A DNA stretch of 64,000 nucleotides, taken from NCBI RefSeq assembly GCF_016722765.1, contig NZ_JAEQND010000008.1, forward strand, positions 248,001 to 312,000, written 5' to 3'. Positions 52,069-62,778 of this stretch are shown piece by piece. How positions within the stretch are numbered: position 1 is the stretch's first letter; each line of letters opens with the position of its first letter. The stretch is from Ramlibacter alkalitolerans. GTDB lineage: Bacteria > Pseudomonadota > Gammaproteobacteria > Burkholderiales > Burkholderiaceae_C. Both the position numbers and the translations under genes were made by a program. The notes below the pieces were generated by a model. That model ran no database searches. It saw only the letters and a program-made list of their open reading frames with translations, and had not been told where the DNA came from.

Positions 52069-52884
52069 TCAGCCTTTCTGGCAGTTCCGGCAGAAATATG
52101 TCGCGCGTTGGCCCTGGCGCAGCATCCGGATGGGCGCTCCGCAGACCCGGCATGGCTCGCCGGCCCGGTCGTACACCATCGCCTCGAACTGGAAGTAGCC
52201 GGATTGGCCGTGGGCATTGGTGAAGTCGCGCAGCGTGCTTCCACCTTTTTCCACCGCCTTGGCGAGCACTTGCCGGATGGCGGCCTGCAGCCTGGCCGCA
52301 CGGGGCTTGCTGATGCGAAAAGCCGGCATCGTGGGGCGAATGCCGGCCAGGAACAGCGCTTCGGATGCGTAGATGTTGCCGACGCCTACGACGACATCGC
52401 CGGCCAGCAACACCTGCTTGATGGGTGCGCGGCGCTTCTTCAGGGCCGCGTGGAAGGCCTCCAGCGCGAAGTCCTCCCCCAGCGGCTCGACGCCCAGGCC
52501 GCCCAGGAGCTTGCGCGCCGGCGCGGAAGCCTCGCCTTCGCAGAACACCGCGGCACCGAAGCGCCGGGGGTCGTTCAGGCGCAACACGCCCTGCGTGGTC
52601 ACGAGGTCGAAGTGGTCGTGCAGCGCCGCCTCCGGCAGGCCGGTGTCGAAGCGCAGGCTGCCGGACATGCCCAGGTGCAGCAGCAGCAAGCCCCGGTCCA
52701 GGTCGATCAGCAGGTACTTGCCCCGGCGCCGCACGGCCGTGACGGTCCGGCCCACGAGGTCGGCCGCTTCGCAGCCGAGGGGCCAGCGCAAGGGTTTGCC
52801 GAGCCGGACCTGCTCGATCCGGGCGCCGACGATTCGGTCGGCAAAACTGAGGCGCGTGACCTCGACTTCCGGCAGTTCGGGCAT
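52069..52884 (-). CDS. mutM: Formamidopyrimidine-DNA glycosylase MutM/Fpg
   Basis: A 271-residue glycosylase/AP-lyase excising 8-oxoguanine. The N-terminal PELPEVE places the catalytic proline after Met removal. [14 protein letters not shown] carries the conserved Lys near residue 57. The C-terminal zinc finger is [20 protein letters not shown] followed by CRNC. It completes a local oxidative-guanine repair set with mutY and is divergent from the TPR gene, 99 bases away. Confidence 0.96.
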   Translation of the reverse strand: MPELPEVEVTRLSFADRIVGARIEQVRLGKPLRWPLGCEAADLVGRTVTAVRRRGKYLLIDLDRGLLLLHLGMSGSLRFDTGLPEAALHDHFDLVTTQGVLRLNDPRRFGAAVFCEGEASAPARKLLGGLGVEPLGEDFALEAFHAALKKRRAPIKQVLLAGDVVVGVGNIYASEALFLAGIRPTMPAFRISKPRAARLQAAIRQVLAKAVEKGGSTLRDFTNAHGQSGYFQFEAMVYDRAGEPCRVCGAPIRMLRQGQRATYFCRNCQKG

Positions 52885-52983
52885 GGAAACGGGGCGGGGG
52901 GATGGGCGGCGGGAAAAGGGGCGTGCGCCCGGGGCCGCAAAATCACGTAGCGGCTTTGCGGGACGGGCCATTATCATGATTCG

Positions 52984-54717
52984 ATGAAAAGATTCTTGAA
53001 GGCAGGGCTGCTGCTTGTCTGCTGCGCACTGGGGGCTCCCGCCCTGGCGCAGGGCACCTCGCCCCTGGTCGCCGCCGCCCCCGACAACAGCGGCATGGAT
53101 GCCGAACTGTTCTACCAGCTGCTGCTCGGCGAACTGAACGTCCGCGGCGCCGAACCCGCCGCCGGCTTCGCGCTGATCCTCGACGCCGCCCGCAAGACCA
53201 CCGATCCGTCGCTGTACCAGCGCGCCGTGGAACTGGCGTTCGAGGCCCGCAACGGCGATGCGGCACTGCAGGCCGCCCGGGCCTGGAAACAGGCCTTCCC
53301 GAAGTCGCGCGAGGCGAACCGCTATGTGCTGCAGATCCTGGTCGCGCTCAATCGCATCCCGGAAAGCACCGAGCCGCTGAAGACCGAAATCGCCCTGGCC
53401 GATGCGGGCGACCGCGCGGCGGTGATCTCGATGGCGCCGCGCATCTACGCGCGCGCCAGCGACAAGAAGCAGGCCGCCACGGTCATCGAGCAGGCCCTCG
53501 CCGACTACCTGAACCAGCCGGCCACCGGCGCCGCCGCCTGGAGTGCCGTGGGGCGCATGCGCATGGCCGCCGGCGACACGACGGGCGCCCTCGAAGCCGC
53601 CAGGCGCGGCCAGGCGTCGAATCCGAAGGCCGAAGGCCCGGTGCTGCTGGCCCTGGAACTGATGGATCCCAAGCTGCCGCAGGCGGAAGTGCTGGTGCGC
53701 AACTACCTGCAGGCGCAGCCGCTGCCGGAAATCCGCATGGGCTATGCGCGCGCGCTGCTCGACGCGCAGCGCCAGCAGGAGGCCCTGCAGCAGTTGCAGC
53801 TCGTCACCCGCGAACGCCCCGAATTCCCGGAGGCCTGGCTCGCGCAAGGCGCGCTGCTGGTGGGGGACAACCAGCTCACCCAGGCCGAGACCTCGCTGCA
53901 GAAGTACATCCAGCTGGCGCAGGCGCAACCCGCCAACGAGGAACGCAGCCGCGGCCTGGCGCAGGCCTACCTGTCGATGGCGCAGGTGGCGGAAAAGCGC
54001 AAGGACTTCACGGCCGCCGGTGCCTGGCTCGACCGCATCGACAACTCGCAGGACCTGATCGCGGCGCAGAACCGCCGCGCCTCCATCCTCGCACGCCAGG
54101 GCAAGATGGCCGAGGCGCGCAAGCTGATCCAGGCCATCCCGGAGCGCACGCCGGCCGACGCGCGGCTGAAGCTGTCGGCCGAGGTGTCGCTGCTGCGGGA
54201 CAACAAGCAGTACAAGCCCGCCTACGAGCTGCTCGCCAAGGCCGTGGCGGCCAACCCGAAGGACGCCGACCTGCTCTACGACCAGGCCATGATGGCGGAG
54301 AAGCTCAACGACTTTCCGGAAATGGAAAAGCTGCTGCGCCAGGTGATGGTCCTCAAGCCCGACTACCACCACGCCTACAACGCGCTCGGTTTCTCGTTCG
54401 CCGAGCGCGGCGTGCGGCTGCCCGAAGCCAGGCAGTTGATCCAGAAGGCGCTGGAATACGCCCCCGGCGACCCCTTCATCACCGACAGCCTGGGCTGGGT
54501 CGAATTCCGCATGGGCAACCGCGCGGACGCGCTGCGCATCCTGCAGGGCGCCTACAAGGACCGGCCCGACCCGGAGATCGCCGCCCACCTCGGTGAAGTG
54601 CTGTGGACCATCGGCGAGCGCGCCCAGGCCGAGAAGGTCTGGCGCGAAGGCATGCTGCTGAACAACGAAAACGAGACGCTGCTGGAGACGATCAAGCGGC
54701 TGCGGGTCCAGCTGTGA
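52984..54717 (+). CDS. Exported tetratricopeptide-repeat protein
   Basis: A 577-residue periplasmic protein with a Sec signal peptide ([22 protein letters not shown]). Multiple TPR-like helical repeats run from about residue 60 to the end, clearest at [20 protein letters not shown] and [20 protein letters not shown]. It likely scaffolds an envelope complex. Its stop overlaps the lolB GTG start, a pairing common in beta-proteobacteria that suggests an outer-membrane biogenesis role. Confidence 0.88.
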   Translation: MKRFLKAGLLLVCCALGAPALAQGTSPLVAAAPDNSGMDAELFYQLLLGELNVRGAEPAAGFALILDAARKTTDPSLYQRAVELAFEARNGDAALQAARAWKQAFPKSREANRYVLQILVALNRIPESTEPLKTEIALADAGDRAAVISMAPRIYARASDKKQAATVIEQALADYLNQPATGAAAWSAVGRMRMAAGDTTGALEAARRGQASNPKAEGPVLLALELMDPKLPQAEVLVRNYLQAQPLPEIRMGYARALLDAQRQQEALQQLQLVTRERPEFPEAWLAQGALLVGDNQLTQAETSLQKYIQLAQAQPANEERSRGLAQAYLSMAQVAEKRKDFTAAGAWLDRIDNSQDLIAAQNRRASILARQGKMAEARKLIQAIPERTPADARLKLSAEVSLLRDNKQYKPAYELLAKAVAANPKDADLLYDQAMMAEKLNDFPEMEKLLRQVMVLKPDYHHAYNALGFSFAERGVRLPEARQLIQKALEYAPGDPFITDSLGWVEFRMGNRADALRILQGAYKDRPDPEIAAHLGEVLWTIGERAQAEKVWREGMLLNNENETLLETIKRLRVQL

Positions 54718-55208
54718 GGGCGCGGTCCTGGTCCGCGTGGCTGCTGGCCGCGCTGTGCGCCTTCCTGCTCGCTGCCTGCGCCACGCCGCCGCGGTCGGAG
54801 GTCCCCCCCGGCACGCAGGTCTGGACGGGGCGGCTCGCGCTCACCGTGGAAGGACAGGCCAGCCAGTCCTTCTCCGCTTCCTTCGAGCTCAAGGGCGCAC
54901 CCGAAAACGGCGAGCTGAGGCTGTTCAATCCGCTGGGCGGCACGGTGGCCGTGCTGGCCTGGGCGCCGGGCAGCGCCACCCTGCGCTCGGGCGGCAACAC
55001 CCGCCAGTTCGATTCGCTGGAAGCGCTGGCGCAGGAAGCCACCGGCGCGCCGATCCCGATCGCCGCCCTGTTCGACTGGCTGGCGGGCAGGGCCACCCCG
55101 GTCGCCGGCTGGCAGCCGGACGTGAGCCAGGTGGCCGAAGGCCGGCTGCGGGCGCGCCGCGTCGAGCCGCCGCCGGTCGCCGACCTGCGCGTCGCCTTCG
55201 AGCGCTGA
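54714..55208 (+). CDS. lolB: Outer-membrane lipoprotein LolB
   Basis: A 164-residue lipoprotein with a type II signal and lipobox LLAAC (lipid-modified Cys near residue 22). The LolB-like beta-rich domain contains [30 protein letters not shown] and LFDWLAGR. LolB inserts lipoproteins arriving from LolA into the outer membrane. Translation starts at GTG 54714, overlapping the TPR stop. ispE follows after 12 bases, the conserved lolB-ispE-prs order. Confidence 0.88.
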   Translation: MRARSWSAWLLAALCAFLLAACATPPRSEVPPGTQVWTGRLALTVEGQASQSFSASFELKGAPENGELRLFNPLGGTVAVLAWAPGSATLRSGGNTRQFDSLEALAQEATGAPIPIAALFDWLAGRATPVAGWQPDVSQVAEGRLRARRVEPPPVADLRVAFER

Positions 55209-55220
55209 GAAACCGGCCGC

Positions 55221-56093
55221 ATGCGCGCGCTGTACGACGTCGCCGCGCCGGCGAAGCTGAACCTGTTCCTGCACATCACCGGGCGGCGGGCCGACGGCTT
55301 CCACCTGCTGCAGTCGGCCTTCATGCTGCTGGACTGGCACGACAGCCTCGATTTCGAGCTGCGCCCGGGCACGGCCCTGTCGCGCGAAGACCTCGGCCCT
55401 TCCCTGCCTGACGACGACCTGACGCTGCGCGCCGCCCGCGCCCTGCAGCAGGCCACCGGCTGCACGGCCGGCGCGCACATCCGGGTGACCAAGCGCGTCC
55501 CGGCCGAAGCCGGCATGGGCGGGGGTTCCTCCGATGCGGCGAGCTGCCTGCTGGCGCTCAACCGCCTGTGGGGCCTGGGCCTGGCGCTGCCGGCGCTGGA
55601 GGCGATCGGCCTGCAACTCGGCGCCGACGTGCCTTTCTTCCTGCGCGGACGCAACGCGTGGGTCGAAGGCATCGGCGAGAAGATCACGCCGGTAGCGGTG
55701 CCGGCGGCCCGGTTCGTGGTGGTCAAACCGCCCCGCGGACTGTCGACCGCAGACATCTTCCGTCACCCGGCGCTGAAACGGGACAGCAGTGGTGCTACAA
55801 TCTCGGGCTTTGCTGCAGATCCCTGGGGTTTCGGTCACAACGACCTGGAACCGGTGGCCCGGCTCATCAACCCAGAGGTGGGGGAGGCGCTGGAGTTTCT
55901 TGGCCAGCAGGGCCTGCGAGGCCGCATGACGGGCTCCGGCAGCGCGGTCTTCGCGCTGCTGCCGCCGGGTAAGATGCTGGCGCAGGCGCCGGCACACTGG
56001 GCCCACGAGGGCTGGGTGGTGCGGGAATGCAGCAATTTGGAAGTTCATCCCCTGGTGGGGTGGGCGTCCAGCGACGTTTCGGTTGGCAGCTGA
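55221..56093 (+). CDS. ispE: 4-diphosphocytidyl-2-C-methyl-D-erythritol kinase IspE
   Basis: A 290-residue GHMP kinase of the MEP isoprenoid pathway. The N-terminal AAPAKLNLFLHITGRRADGF holds the substrate-binding Lys. The ATP-binding loop is VPAEAGMGGGSSDAASC near residue 100, and GRMTGSGSAVFAL is the C-terminal GHMP motif. The tRNA-Gln gene begins 19 bases after its stop, so the tRNA is probably processed from the same transcript. Confidence 0.95.
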   Translation: MRALYDVAAPAKLNLFLHITGRRADGFHLLQSAFMLLDWHDSLDFELRPGTALSREDLGPSLPDDDLTLRAARALQQATGCTAGAHIRVTKRVPAEAGMGGGSSDAASCLLALNRLWGLGLALPALEAIGLQLGADVPFFLRGRNAWVEGIGEKITPVAVPAARFVVVKPPRGLSTADIFRHPALKRDSSGATISGFAADPWGFGHNDLEPVARLINPEVGEALEFLGQQGLRGRMTGSGSAVFALLPPGKMLAQAPAHWAHEGWVVRECSNLEVHPLVGWASSDVSVGS

Positions 56094-56112
56094 TCCGGCT
56101 GTCGACCCGTGT

Positions 56113-56189
56113 AGGGGAGTCGCCAAGTTGGTTAAGGCACTGGATTTTGATTCCAGCATGCGAGGGTTCGAGTCCTTCCTCCCCTGCCA
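56113..56189 (+). tRNA. tRNA-Gln (TTG)
   Basis: A 77-base cloverleaf with encoded CCA. The acceptor arms are AGGGGAG/CTCCCCT, the anticodon loop is TTTTGAT (anticodon TTG) and the T-loop GGTTCGAGTCC. It sits between ispE and prs, an order known from many Burkholderiales. No separate promoter was seen. Confidence 0.96.
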
Positions 56190-56261
56190 AACCAGTCGTT
56201 AAGACGTCGAGAGGCGGGCCGAACGGGCCCGGCCGTCGACTGACATAGGCGTCCGATCCTC

Positions 56262-57245
56262 ATGCAGCAGGCTGCTCCTCCCACCCCCGACTTCATGGTC
56301 TTCACCGGCACTGCCAATCCGGCACTGGCGGAACAGATCGCGAGCCACCTGGGCATCTCGATCGGCGCTGCGAGCGTCGGCCGCTTCTCCGACGGCGAAG
56401 TCACGGTGGAGATCAACACGAGCGTGCGCACGCGCGACGTCTTCGTGGTGCAGTCCACCTGCGCGCCGACGAACGACACGCTGATGGAACTGCTGATCAT
56501 GGTCGATGCGCTCAAGCGCGCCTCGGCCGAGCGCATCAGCGCCGTCATCCCCTACTTCGGCTACGCCCGCCAGGACCGCCGGCCGCGCTCTTCCCGGGTG
56601 CCGATCTCGGCCAAGGTGGTCGCCAACCTGCTGCAGACGGTGGGCGTCGCGCGCGTCCTGACCATGGACCTGCACGCCGACCAGATCCAGGGCTTCTTCG
56701 ACATCCCGGTCGACAACATCTACGCCTCCCCGGTGCTGCTGGGCGACCTGCGGCAGAAGAACTACGAAGACCTGATCGTCGTCTCGCCGGACGTCGGGGG
56801 CGTGGTGCGCGCGCGGGCGCTGGCCAAGCAGCTGAACACCGACCTGGCCATCATCGACAAGCGCCGCCCGAAGGCCAACGTCTCGGAAGTGATGCACGTC
56901 ATCGGCGAGATCGAGGGCCGCAACTGCGTGATCATGGACGACATGATCGATACGGCCGGCACGCTGGTGAAGGCCGCCGAGGTGCTCAAGGAGCGCGGCG
57001 CCAAGCACGTCTACGCCTACTGCACGCACCCGATCTTCTCGGGGCCCGCCATCGACCGCATCACCAAGGGCACCGCGCTCGACGAGGTGGTGGTCACCAA
57101 CACGATTCCCCTGTCGGACACGGCCCGCGCCTGCACCAAGGTGCGCCAGGTCTCCGTCGCCTCGCTGATCGCCGAAACGATCCAGCGCATCGCCAAGGGC
57201 GAATCGGTCATGAGTCTGTTCTCGGAGCAGGTCGACCTGTTCTGA
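56262..57245 (+). CDS. prs: Ribose-phosphate pyrophosphokinase
   Basis: A 327-residue enzyme making PRPP from ribose-5-phosphate and [32 protein letters not shown] catalytic flexible-loop residues, [19 protein letters not shown] and the PRPP loop [17 protein letters not shown] are all present. The length is standard. rplY follows 79 bases downstream. Confidence 0.97.
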   Translation: MQQAAPPTPDFMVFTGTANPALAEQIASHLGISIGAASVGRFSDGEVTVEINTSVRTRDVFVVQSTCAPTNDTLMELLIMVDALKRASAERISAVIPYFGYARQDRRPRSSRVPISAKVVANLLQTVGVARVLTMDLHADQIQGFFDIPVDNIYASPVLLGDLRQKNYEDLIVVSPDVGGVVRARALAKQLNTDLAIIDKRRPKANVSEVMHVIGEIEGRNCVIMDDMIDTAGTLVKAAEVLKERGAKHVYAYCTHPIFSGPAIDRITKGTALDEVVVTNTIPLSDTARACTKVRQVSVASLIAETIQRIAKGESVMSLFSEQVDLF

Positions 57246-57324
57246 GGCTTTTCGCGCCTCCTCCACGGGGGCTTTTTGAACCGGAGCCGCACTGGTCGCG
57301 GTGGGCTCCGAATTGGAGAATGCA

Positions 57325-58017
57325 ATGAAATTCGTCGCTTTCGAGCGCGCCAGGCAGGGAACGGGTGCGAGCCGCCGTCTCCGCAACGTGGGCAAGACGC
57401 CCGGCATCGTGTACGGTGGCGAGGGCCAGCCCCAGCTCATCGAACTGGACCACAACGCCCTGTGGCACGCCCTGAAGAAGGAAGCGTTCCACTCGTCGAT
57501 CCTGGACATGGAACTGAACGGTGCGAGCGGCAAGGTGCTGCTGCGCGACGTGCAGTACCACCCGTTCAAGCAGCAGGTCGTCCACATCGACTTCCAGCGC
57601 GTGGACGCCAACACCCGCCTGCACATGAAGGTGCCGGTGCACTACAAGAACTCCGAGGAAAGCGACGCCGTCAAGGTGGACCACTGCCTGGTCAACCCGA
57701 TCGTCAACGAACTGGACATCTCCTGCCTGCCGGCCGACCTGCCGGAATTCATCGAGATCGACCTGTCCGGCCTGAAGAAGGGCGCCGTGCTGCACCTTAA
57801 CGACGTGAAGCTGCCCAAGGGCGTGAAGGCCGTGACCCACGGCAAGCCGAACCCGGTGCTGGTCTCGGTGGTGACGCCGGCTGCGGAAGAGTCAGCTGCC
57901 GATGCCGCCGGTGCCGAAGGCGCCGCCCCGGCCGCCGCCGCTCCCGCTGCCAAGGCCGCTCCGGCCAAGGGCGGCAAGGACGCCAAGCCGGCCGCCAAGG
58001 CCCCGGCGAAGAAGTAA
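57325..58017 (+). CDS. rplY: 50S ribosomal protein L25 (CTC form)
   Basis: A 230-residue long (CTC/TL5-type) bL25 that binds 5S rRNA. The N-terminal bL25 domain includes [10 protein letters not shown] and [16 protein letters not shown]. The C-terminal beta domain follows, and an Ala/Lys/Pro-rich low-complexity tail occupies roughly the last 45 residues. TTGGAGAATGCA precedes the ATG at 57325. A tandem-repeat region and a terminator follow. Confidence 0.95.
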   Translation: MKFVAFERARQGTGASRRLRNVGKTPGIVYGGEGQPQLIELDHNALWHALKKEAFHSSILDMELNGASGKVLLRDVQYHPFKQQVVHIDFQRVDANTRLHMKVPVHYKNSEESDAVKVDHCLVNPIVNELDISCLPADLPEFIEIDLSGLKKGAVLHLNDVKLPKGVKAVTHGKPNPVLVSVVTPAAEESAADAAGAEGAAPAAAAPAAKAAPAKGGKDAKPAAKAPAKK

Positions 58018-58023
58018 AGACGT

Positions 58024-58175
58024 CGTCACCCCCGGATACGCCGTCACCAACGGATACGCGGTCACCCCCAAAAGCGCCGTCACCCCCCCAATGCGCCGTC
58101 ACCCCCGCGCAGGCGGGGGCCCAGGGCGGGCGCGCAGCGCCCATCGTCAAAGCCCTGGATTCCCGCCTCCGCGGG
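58024..58175. repeat. Tandem CGCCGTCACCCCC-type units plus REP palindrome
   Basis: GTCACCCCCGGATACGC, GTCACCAACGGATACGC, GTCACCCCCAAAAGCGC and GTCACCCCCCCAATGCGC follow one another at about 18-20 bases. A REP palindrome comes next (ACCCCCGCGCAGGCGGGGG, and GATTCCCGCCTCCGCGGGAA as its mirror). It lies in the rplY 3' untranslated region. Confidence 0.75.
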
Positions 58176-58190
58176 AACGACGGTTCAGAA

Positions 58191-58214
58191 AGCCCGCGCC
58201 AGCGGGCTTTTTTT
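58191..58214 (+). terminator. Rho-independent terminator of prs-rplY
   Basis: AGCCCGC-GCCA-GCGGGCT is followed by a run of seven T residues on the plus strand. It lies downstream of rplY and the repeat block, 66 bases before pth. Confidence 0.88.
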
Positions 58215-58279
58215 CGGCTCCGCTTGGCGACAATATTCCCTTCAGCGCCCGCGCGACTGCCACTATCTTCCTGCCATCC

Positions 58280-58915
58280 ATGATCAAGCTGTTTGTCGGC
58301 CTGGGCAATCCGGGCCCCGAGTACGAAGCCACGCGCCACAACGCCGGCTTCTGGTGGGTGGACGCGCTCGCGCGCGAGCTGAAGCTCAACCTCGTGTCCG
58401 AGCGCAGCTACCAGGCCCGGGTGGCACGCGGCAACATCCACGGCCAGACGGTCTGGCTGCTGGAGCCGCAGACCTTCATGAACCTCTCCGGCCGGTCGGT
58501 GGCGGGGCTGGCGCGCTTCTACAAGATCCAGCCGGAGGAAATCCTGGTGGTGCACGACGAACTCGACGTGGCGCCCGGCCAGGCCAAGCTGAAGTTCGGC
58601 GGCAGCCATGCCGGACACAACGGGCTGCGTGACATCCACGCGCAGCTGGGCACCGATGACTACTGGCGCCTGCGCATCGGCATCGGCCATCCCGGCGTGA
58701 AGTCGGAAGTGATCAACTGGGTGCTCAAGAAGCCGGCGCCGGACCAGCGCACCGCCATGGAGGAATGCATCACCCGCACGCTCAAGGCCTTCCCGGCCCT
58801 GCTGGCCGGCGAGATGGAGAAGGCCACGCTGATCGTGCACACCCACAAGGCGCCGCGGCCCAAGCCGCCACGCCCGCAAGGCAGTCCCCATCCACCCCCA
58901 GAGAAGGCACCGTGA
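58280..58915 (+). CDS. pth: Peptidyl-tRNA hydrolase
   Basis: A 211-residue enzyme recycling tRNA from dropped peptidyl-t[23 protein letters not shown] contains the catalytic His near residue 20. FMNLSGRSV and [20 protein letters not shown] follow, with the conserved Asp. The C-terminus has a Pro/Lys-rich extension. The stop overlaps the next gene's GTG start. Confidence 0.96.
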   Translation: MIKLFVGLGNPGPEYEATRHNAGFWWVDALARELKLNLVSERSYQARVARGNIHGQTVWLLEPQTFMNLSGRSVAGLARFYKIQPEEILVVHDELDVAPGQAKLKFGGSHAGHNGLRDIHAQLGTDDYWRLRIGIGHPGVKSEVINWVLKKPAPDQRTAMEECITRTLKAFPALLAGEMEKATLIVHTHKAPRPKPPRPQGSPHPPPEKAP

Positions 58916-59316
58916 CCACCAAGACCCTGGTACTCGTCCTGGCCCTGTGCGCCGGCTCGGCCGGCGCGCAGACGGTCTGGCGCTGCGGCAACAGCTACAG
59001 CCAGGAACCCTGCGCCGGCGGCAAGCCGGTCACGGTGTCCGAGCCGGTGACGGGCCGCGCGCTGGCCCTGCCGGTGGCCAGCAACCCCGACGCGAGGCTC
59101 GCCGCGGAGATGGAAAAGGCCCGCTTGGCCCAGGAGCGCAACGCGCCCAAGGCCCTGGTGATCGGGCCGGTGGAGGCGCCGCCGCTGCAGGATGCGGGCA
59201 AGGAGAAGAAGGACGGCGCCAAGGCCAAGGACGGCAAGCCGGAGCAGTTCACGGCCGTCTCGCCGGGGCAGCCGAAGGAGAAGAAGGCGAAGGGGAAGAA
59301 AAAGAAGTCGGGCTGA
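58912..59316 (+). CDS. Exported DUF4124-like protein
   Basis: A 134-residue protein with a Sec signal peptide (hydrophobic [14 protein letters not shown], cleavage before QTVWRCG). A short Cys-containing domain ([18 protein letters not shown]) resembles the DUF4124 motif. A long Lys-rich, low-complexity C-terminus ends [11 protein letters not shown]. It starts at GTG 58912, coupled to pth. Function unknown. Confidence 0.7.
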   Translation: MTTKTLVLVLALCAGSAGAQTVWRCGNSYSQEPCAGGKPVTVSEPVTGRALALPVASNPDARLAAEMEKARLAQERNAPKALVIGPVEAPPLQDAGKEKKDGAKAKDGKPEQFTAVSPGQPKEKKAKGKKKKSG

Positions 59317-59409
59317 TCCTCTTTCTCCGCCTCCCCCTCTGGGGGAGGGTCGGGGCGGGGGCGCTCCGGCGCTACCTTTTCACCGGGTGCTTCAACGAGC
59401 GCCGGCGTG

Positions 59410-59778
<369 letters not shown>

Positions 59779-59804
59779 CTACTTCTGGCATTATCGCGCG
59801 CGGC

Positions 59805-60755
59805 ATGAGTCTCTTCCTCGCCAAGCGGCTGATCACCCTCATTGCGACGCTGGCAGGTACCTCGGTGGTGGTGTTCCTGGTCCTCGAGGTCCTGCCGGGA
59901 AACGCAGCCCAGGTCCTGATGGGCCCCGACGCCTCGCCCGAGGCCGTCGCCGCCCTGGCGCAGAAGCTGGGACTGGACCGCCCCGCCATCGAACGCTACG
60001 GGCACTGGATCGCCGGCATGCTGCACGGCGACCTCGGACTGAGCTACGCCTACAGCACGCCGGTGGGCGAGCTGGTGCGCGAACGCCTGGCCCTCACCGT
60101 GCCGCTCGCCCTGATGGCGATGACGCTGACTACGCTCCTCGCGCTGGCCGCCGGCATCTACGCCGCTTCGCGGCACAACAAGCCGGGTGACGTCGGCGTC
60201 ATGGCGCTCACGCAGATCGGCATCGCGATCCCGAACTTCTGGTTCGCGATCCTGCTGATCCTGCTGTTCTCGGTGCACCTGAAGTGGTTCTCCGCCGGCG
60301 GCTTCCCCGGCTGGGAGGAAGGCATCCTGCCCGGGTTGCGCGCGCTGATGCTGCCCGCGCTGTCGCTGGCCGTGGTGCAGGCGGCGATCCTGGCGCGCAT
60401 CACGCGTTCCTCGGTGCTCGAAGTGCTGCGCGAGGATTTCGTGCGCACCGCCCGCGCCAAGGGCGTGTCGCAGCGCGGCGCCCTCTGGGGCCACGTGCTG
60501 CGCAACGCGCTGATCCCGGTGATCACGGTCATGGGCCTGCAGTTCGCGGAGCTGCTGGCCGGAACGATCGTGGTCGAGAGCGTGTTCTACCTGCCGGGGC
60601 TCGGGCGCCTGATCTTCCAGTCGATCGCCAACCGCGACCTGATCGTGGTGCGCAACTGCGTGATGCTGCTGGCCGCGATGGTGGTGATCGTGAACTTCGC
60701 GGTCGATGTGCTGTACGCCGTGATCGACCCGCGCGTGAAGGCGGCGGACCTGTGA
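59805..60755 (+). CDS. Peptide/nickel-type ABC transporter permease (DppB-like)
   Basis: A 316-residue inner-membrane permease with six spans. The N-terminal [26 protein letters not shown] is typical of DppB/OppB proteins. The coupling EAA-type loop [20 protein letters not shown] near residue 205 contacts the ATPases. It pairs with the next gene product. The whole operon runs permease-permease-ATPase-ATPase-binding protein, with the two permease genes overlapping (GTGA). Substrate (peptide, opine, glutathione or metal complex) unknown. Confidence 0.9.
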   Translation: MSLFLAKRLITLIATLAGTSVVVFLVLEVLPGNAAQVLMGPDASPEAVAALAQKLGLDRPAIERYGHWIAGMLHGDLGLSYAYSTPVGELVRERLALTVPLALMAMTLTTLLALAAGIYAASRHNKPGDVGVMALTQIGIAIPNFWFAILLILLFSVHLKWFSAGGFPGWEEGILPGLRALMLPALSLAVVQAAILARITRSSVLEVLREDFVRTARAKGVSQRGALWGHVLRNALIPVITVMGLQFAELLAGTIVVESVFYLPGLGRLIFQSIANRDLIVVRNCVMLLAAMVVIVNFAVDVLYAVIDPRVKAADL

Positions 60756-61627
60756 GCGCCGTGCTGGAAGCACCGCTGGCGGCGAGCGCGGGCCCGGGGT
60801 TCTGGCACCGCGCCCTGCGGCACCCGAGCTTCCTGATCGGCCTGGTGCTGAGCGTGCTGGTCGTCCTGGCGGCGGCGCTTTCCTTTGCGTGGACGCCGCA
60901 CGATCCCTACGAGATCGACATGGCGCTCAAGCTCAAGGCACCGGACGCGCGCTACTGGCTCGGCACCGACGCCTTCGGCCGCGACGTGGCCTCCCTGCTG
61001 CTGGTGGGCGCGCGGGCTTCCATCGCGGTGGGCATCATCGCCGTGGGCATCGGGCTGGTGATCGGCACGGCGCTGGGCCTGCTCGCCTCCGCCCGGCGCG
61101 GCTGGATCGAAGAGGCGATCATGCGGCTGTCGGATTTCGGCTTCGCGTTTCCCGCCATCCTGTCCGCGATCATGCTCACCGCGGTGTTCGGCCCCGGCAT
61201 GGTCAACGCGATCATCGCGATCGGCCTGTACAACATCCCGACGTTCGCGCGCATCACGCGCGCCTCGGCCAACGCGGTGTGGGGCCGCGAGTTCGTGCTG
61301 GCGGCGCGCGCCTGCGGCAAGGGCCGGCTGGCGATCACGCTGGAGCACGTGCTGCCCAACATCCTCTCGGTGCTGATCGTGCAGGCCACCATCCGCTTCG
61401 CGATCGCCATCCTCGCCGAAGCCGCGCTGTCGTACCTCGGGCTGGGGACGCAGCCGCCGCAGCCCTCGTGGGGACGCATGCTGAGCGAAGCCCAGACGCT
61501 GCTGTTCCAGGCGCCGCTGCTGGGGGTGTTTCCCGGCGTCGCCATTGCCATTGCGGTGCTCGGACTCAATCTGCTCGGGGACGGCCTGCGCGACCTGTAC
61601 GACCCGCGCCTGGCGCGGCAACGATGA
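60752..61627 (+). CDS. Peptide/nickel-type ABC transporter permease (DppC-like)
   Basis: A 291-residue second permease. [22 protein letters not shown] near residue 70 and the EAA loop [21 protein letters not shown] near residue 180 are typical of DppC, as is [19 protein letters not shown]. It starts at GTG 60752 inside the end of the previous gene. Its stop overlaps the ATG of the ATPase gene. Confidence 0.9.
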   Translation: MSAVLEAPLAASAGPGFWHRALRHPSFLIGLVLSVLVVLAAALSFAWTPHDPYEIDMALKLKAPDARYWLGTDAFGRDVASLLLVGARASIAVGIIAVGIGLVIGTALGLLASARRGWIEEAIMRLSDFGFAFPAILSAIMLTAVFGPGMVNAIIAIGLYNIPTFARITRASANAVWGREFVLAARACGKGRLAITLEHVLPNILSVLIVQATIRFAIAILAEAALSYLGLGTQPPQPSWGRMLSEAQTLLFQAPLLGVFPGVAIAIAVLGLNLLGDGLRDLYDPRLARQR

Positions 61628-62778
61628 CGCCCCGCCCGGATCACCGTCATCCCCGCACAGGCGGGGACCCAGGGCCTGCAGGCGCCGCGGATGCGCGCTC
61701 CCTGGATGCCCGCCTTCGCGGGCATGACGGAAAACTCCTCGAAGTCAGGAACCTCTCCGTCGAACTGCGGACGCACCGCGGCCCGGCCTTCGCGGTGCGC
61801 GACGTGAGCTTCGCGCTCGAGCCGGGCGAGACGCTGGGACTGGTCGGCGAGTCGGGCAGCGGCAAGTCGCTCACCGTGCTGGCGCTCATGGGGCTGCTGC
61901 CGGAAAGCGCGCGCGTCACCGGCAGCATCGTGTTCGAAGGCCGGGAGCTGGTCGGACAGCCCGAGCGGGCCATGTGCGCGCTGCGCGGCGACCGCATCGG
62001 CATGATCTTCCAGGAGCCGATGACCGCCCTCAACCCGGTGCACACGGTGGGCCACCAGGTCGCCGAGCCGCTGCGGCTGCATCGCGGCATGACCGCCGCC
62101 GCGGCGCGCAAGGAAGCGATCGCGCTGCTCGATCGCGTCGGCATCCCGGATGCGGCGCGGCGCATCGACGCCTACCCGCACCAGTTCTCGGGCGGCCAGC
62201 GGCAGCGCATCACGATCGCGATGGCGCTCGCCTGCGGGCCCGATCTGCTGATCGCCGACGAGCCGACCACCGCGCTGGACGTCACGATCCAGCGCCAGAT
62301 CCTGGACCTGATCCGCGAGCTGGTCGCCGAACGCCGGATGGCGCTGATCCTCATCTCCCACAACCTCGGCGTGATCGCGCAGAACGTGCAGCGCATGCTC
62401 GTGATGTACGGCGGCAGCGTCGTGGAGAGCGGGCCGACCGCAGCGGTGTTCGCCCACCGCATGCATCCGTACACGCTGGGCCTGTTCGCCGCACGGCCGG
62501 GGCTGCGGGCAGCCAAGGGCCAGCGGCTGGTGACGATCCCGGGGACCGTGCCGGAACTGGTGGACCTGCCCAGGGGCTGTCCGTTCGCGGGGCGGTGCCA
62601 GTGGACGGTTCCGGAGTGCGACGCGGGGCTGCCGCCAGCGGTGGAGGTGGAGGCGGGGCACGAGGCGAGGTGCATCCGGCTGGAGGTGGTGGCGAAGGAG
62701 CGGGATGCGGTCGCGCCTGGCCTCACCCCTGTCCTCACCCCGACCCTCTCCCAGAGGGAGAGGGAGGAAGACCGATGA
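61624..62778 (+). CDS. Peptide-type ABC transporter ATPase (DppD-like) with repeat-derived termini
   Basis: A 384-residue ATPase: Walker [20 protein letters not shown], signature [20 protein letters not shown], Walker [15 protein letters not shown] and the oligopeptide ATPase C-terminal [12 protein letters not shown]. The first roughly 36 residues ([20 protein letters not shown]...) are encoded by a REP element and precede the conserved [11 protein letters not shown]. The last roughly 19 residues ([17 protein letters not shown]) come from a second repeat. No other in-frame start is apparent before the conserved region, so the extension is probably translated. Confidence 0.88.
   Translation: MTPRPDHRHPRTGGDPGPAGAADARSLDARLRGHDGKLLEVRNLSVELRTHRGPAFAVRDVSFALEPGETLGLVGESGSGKSLTVLALMGLLPESARVTGSIVFEGRELVGQPERAMCALRGDRIGMIFQEPMTALNPVHTVGHQVAEPLRLHRGMTAAAARKEAIALLDRVGIPDAARRIDAYPHQFSGGQRQRITIAMALACGPDLLIADEPTTALDVTIQRQILDLIRELVAERRMALILISHNLGVIAQNVQRMLVMYGGSVVESGPTAAVFAHRMHPYTLGLFAARPGLRAAKGQRLVTIPGTVPELVDLPRGCPFAGRCQWTVPECDAGLPPAVEVEAGHEARCIRLEVVAKERDAVAPGLTPVLTPTLSQREREEDR
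61640..61732. repeat. Paired REP elements inside an ABC ATPase gene
   Basis: CACCGTCATCCCCGCACAGG and its mirror GATGCCCGCCTTCGCGGGCA enclose about 40 bases. Members of the same family lie at 44.2, 48.9 and 58.1 kb, but here the unit is within a reading frame. Confidence 0.75.
62721..62771. repeat. REP-type CCCTCTCCC/GGGAGAGGG element at an ATPase gene junction
   Basis: CCTCACCCCGACCCTCTCCC-like sequence followed by AGAGGGAGAGGGAGGAAG is related to 59410-59455. Its right half provides the GAGGGAGGAAG ribosome-binding site of the next gene (ATG 62775) while still encoding the tail of the preceding ATPase. Confidence 0.7.

Noticed and set aside
57246..57324. A riboswitch or leader attenuator between prs and rplY
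   Set aside because: Only weak, imperfect stems were found and nothing matched a known class.
58024..58110. A CRISPR array in the tandem repeats after rplY, and likewise at 44220-44300
   Set aside because: The units are contiguous, degenerate and about 15-20 bases, with no unique spacers and no cas genes.
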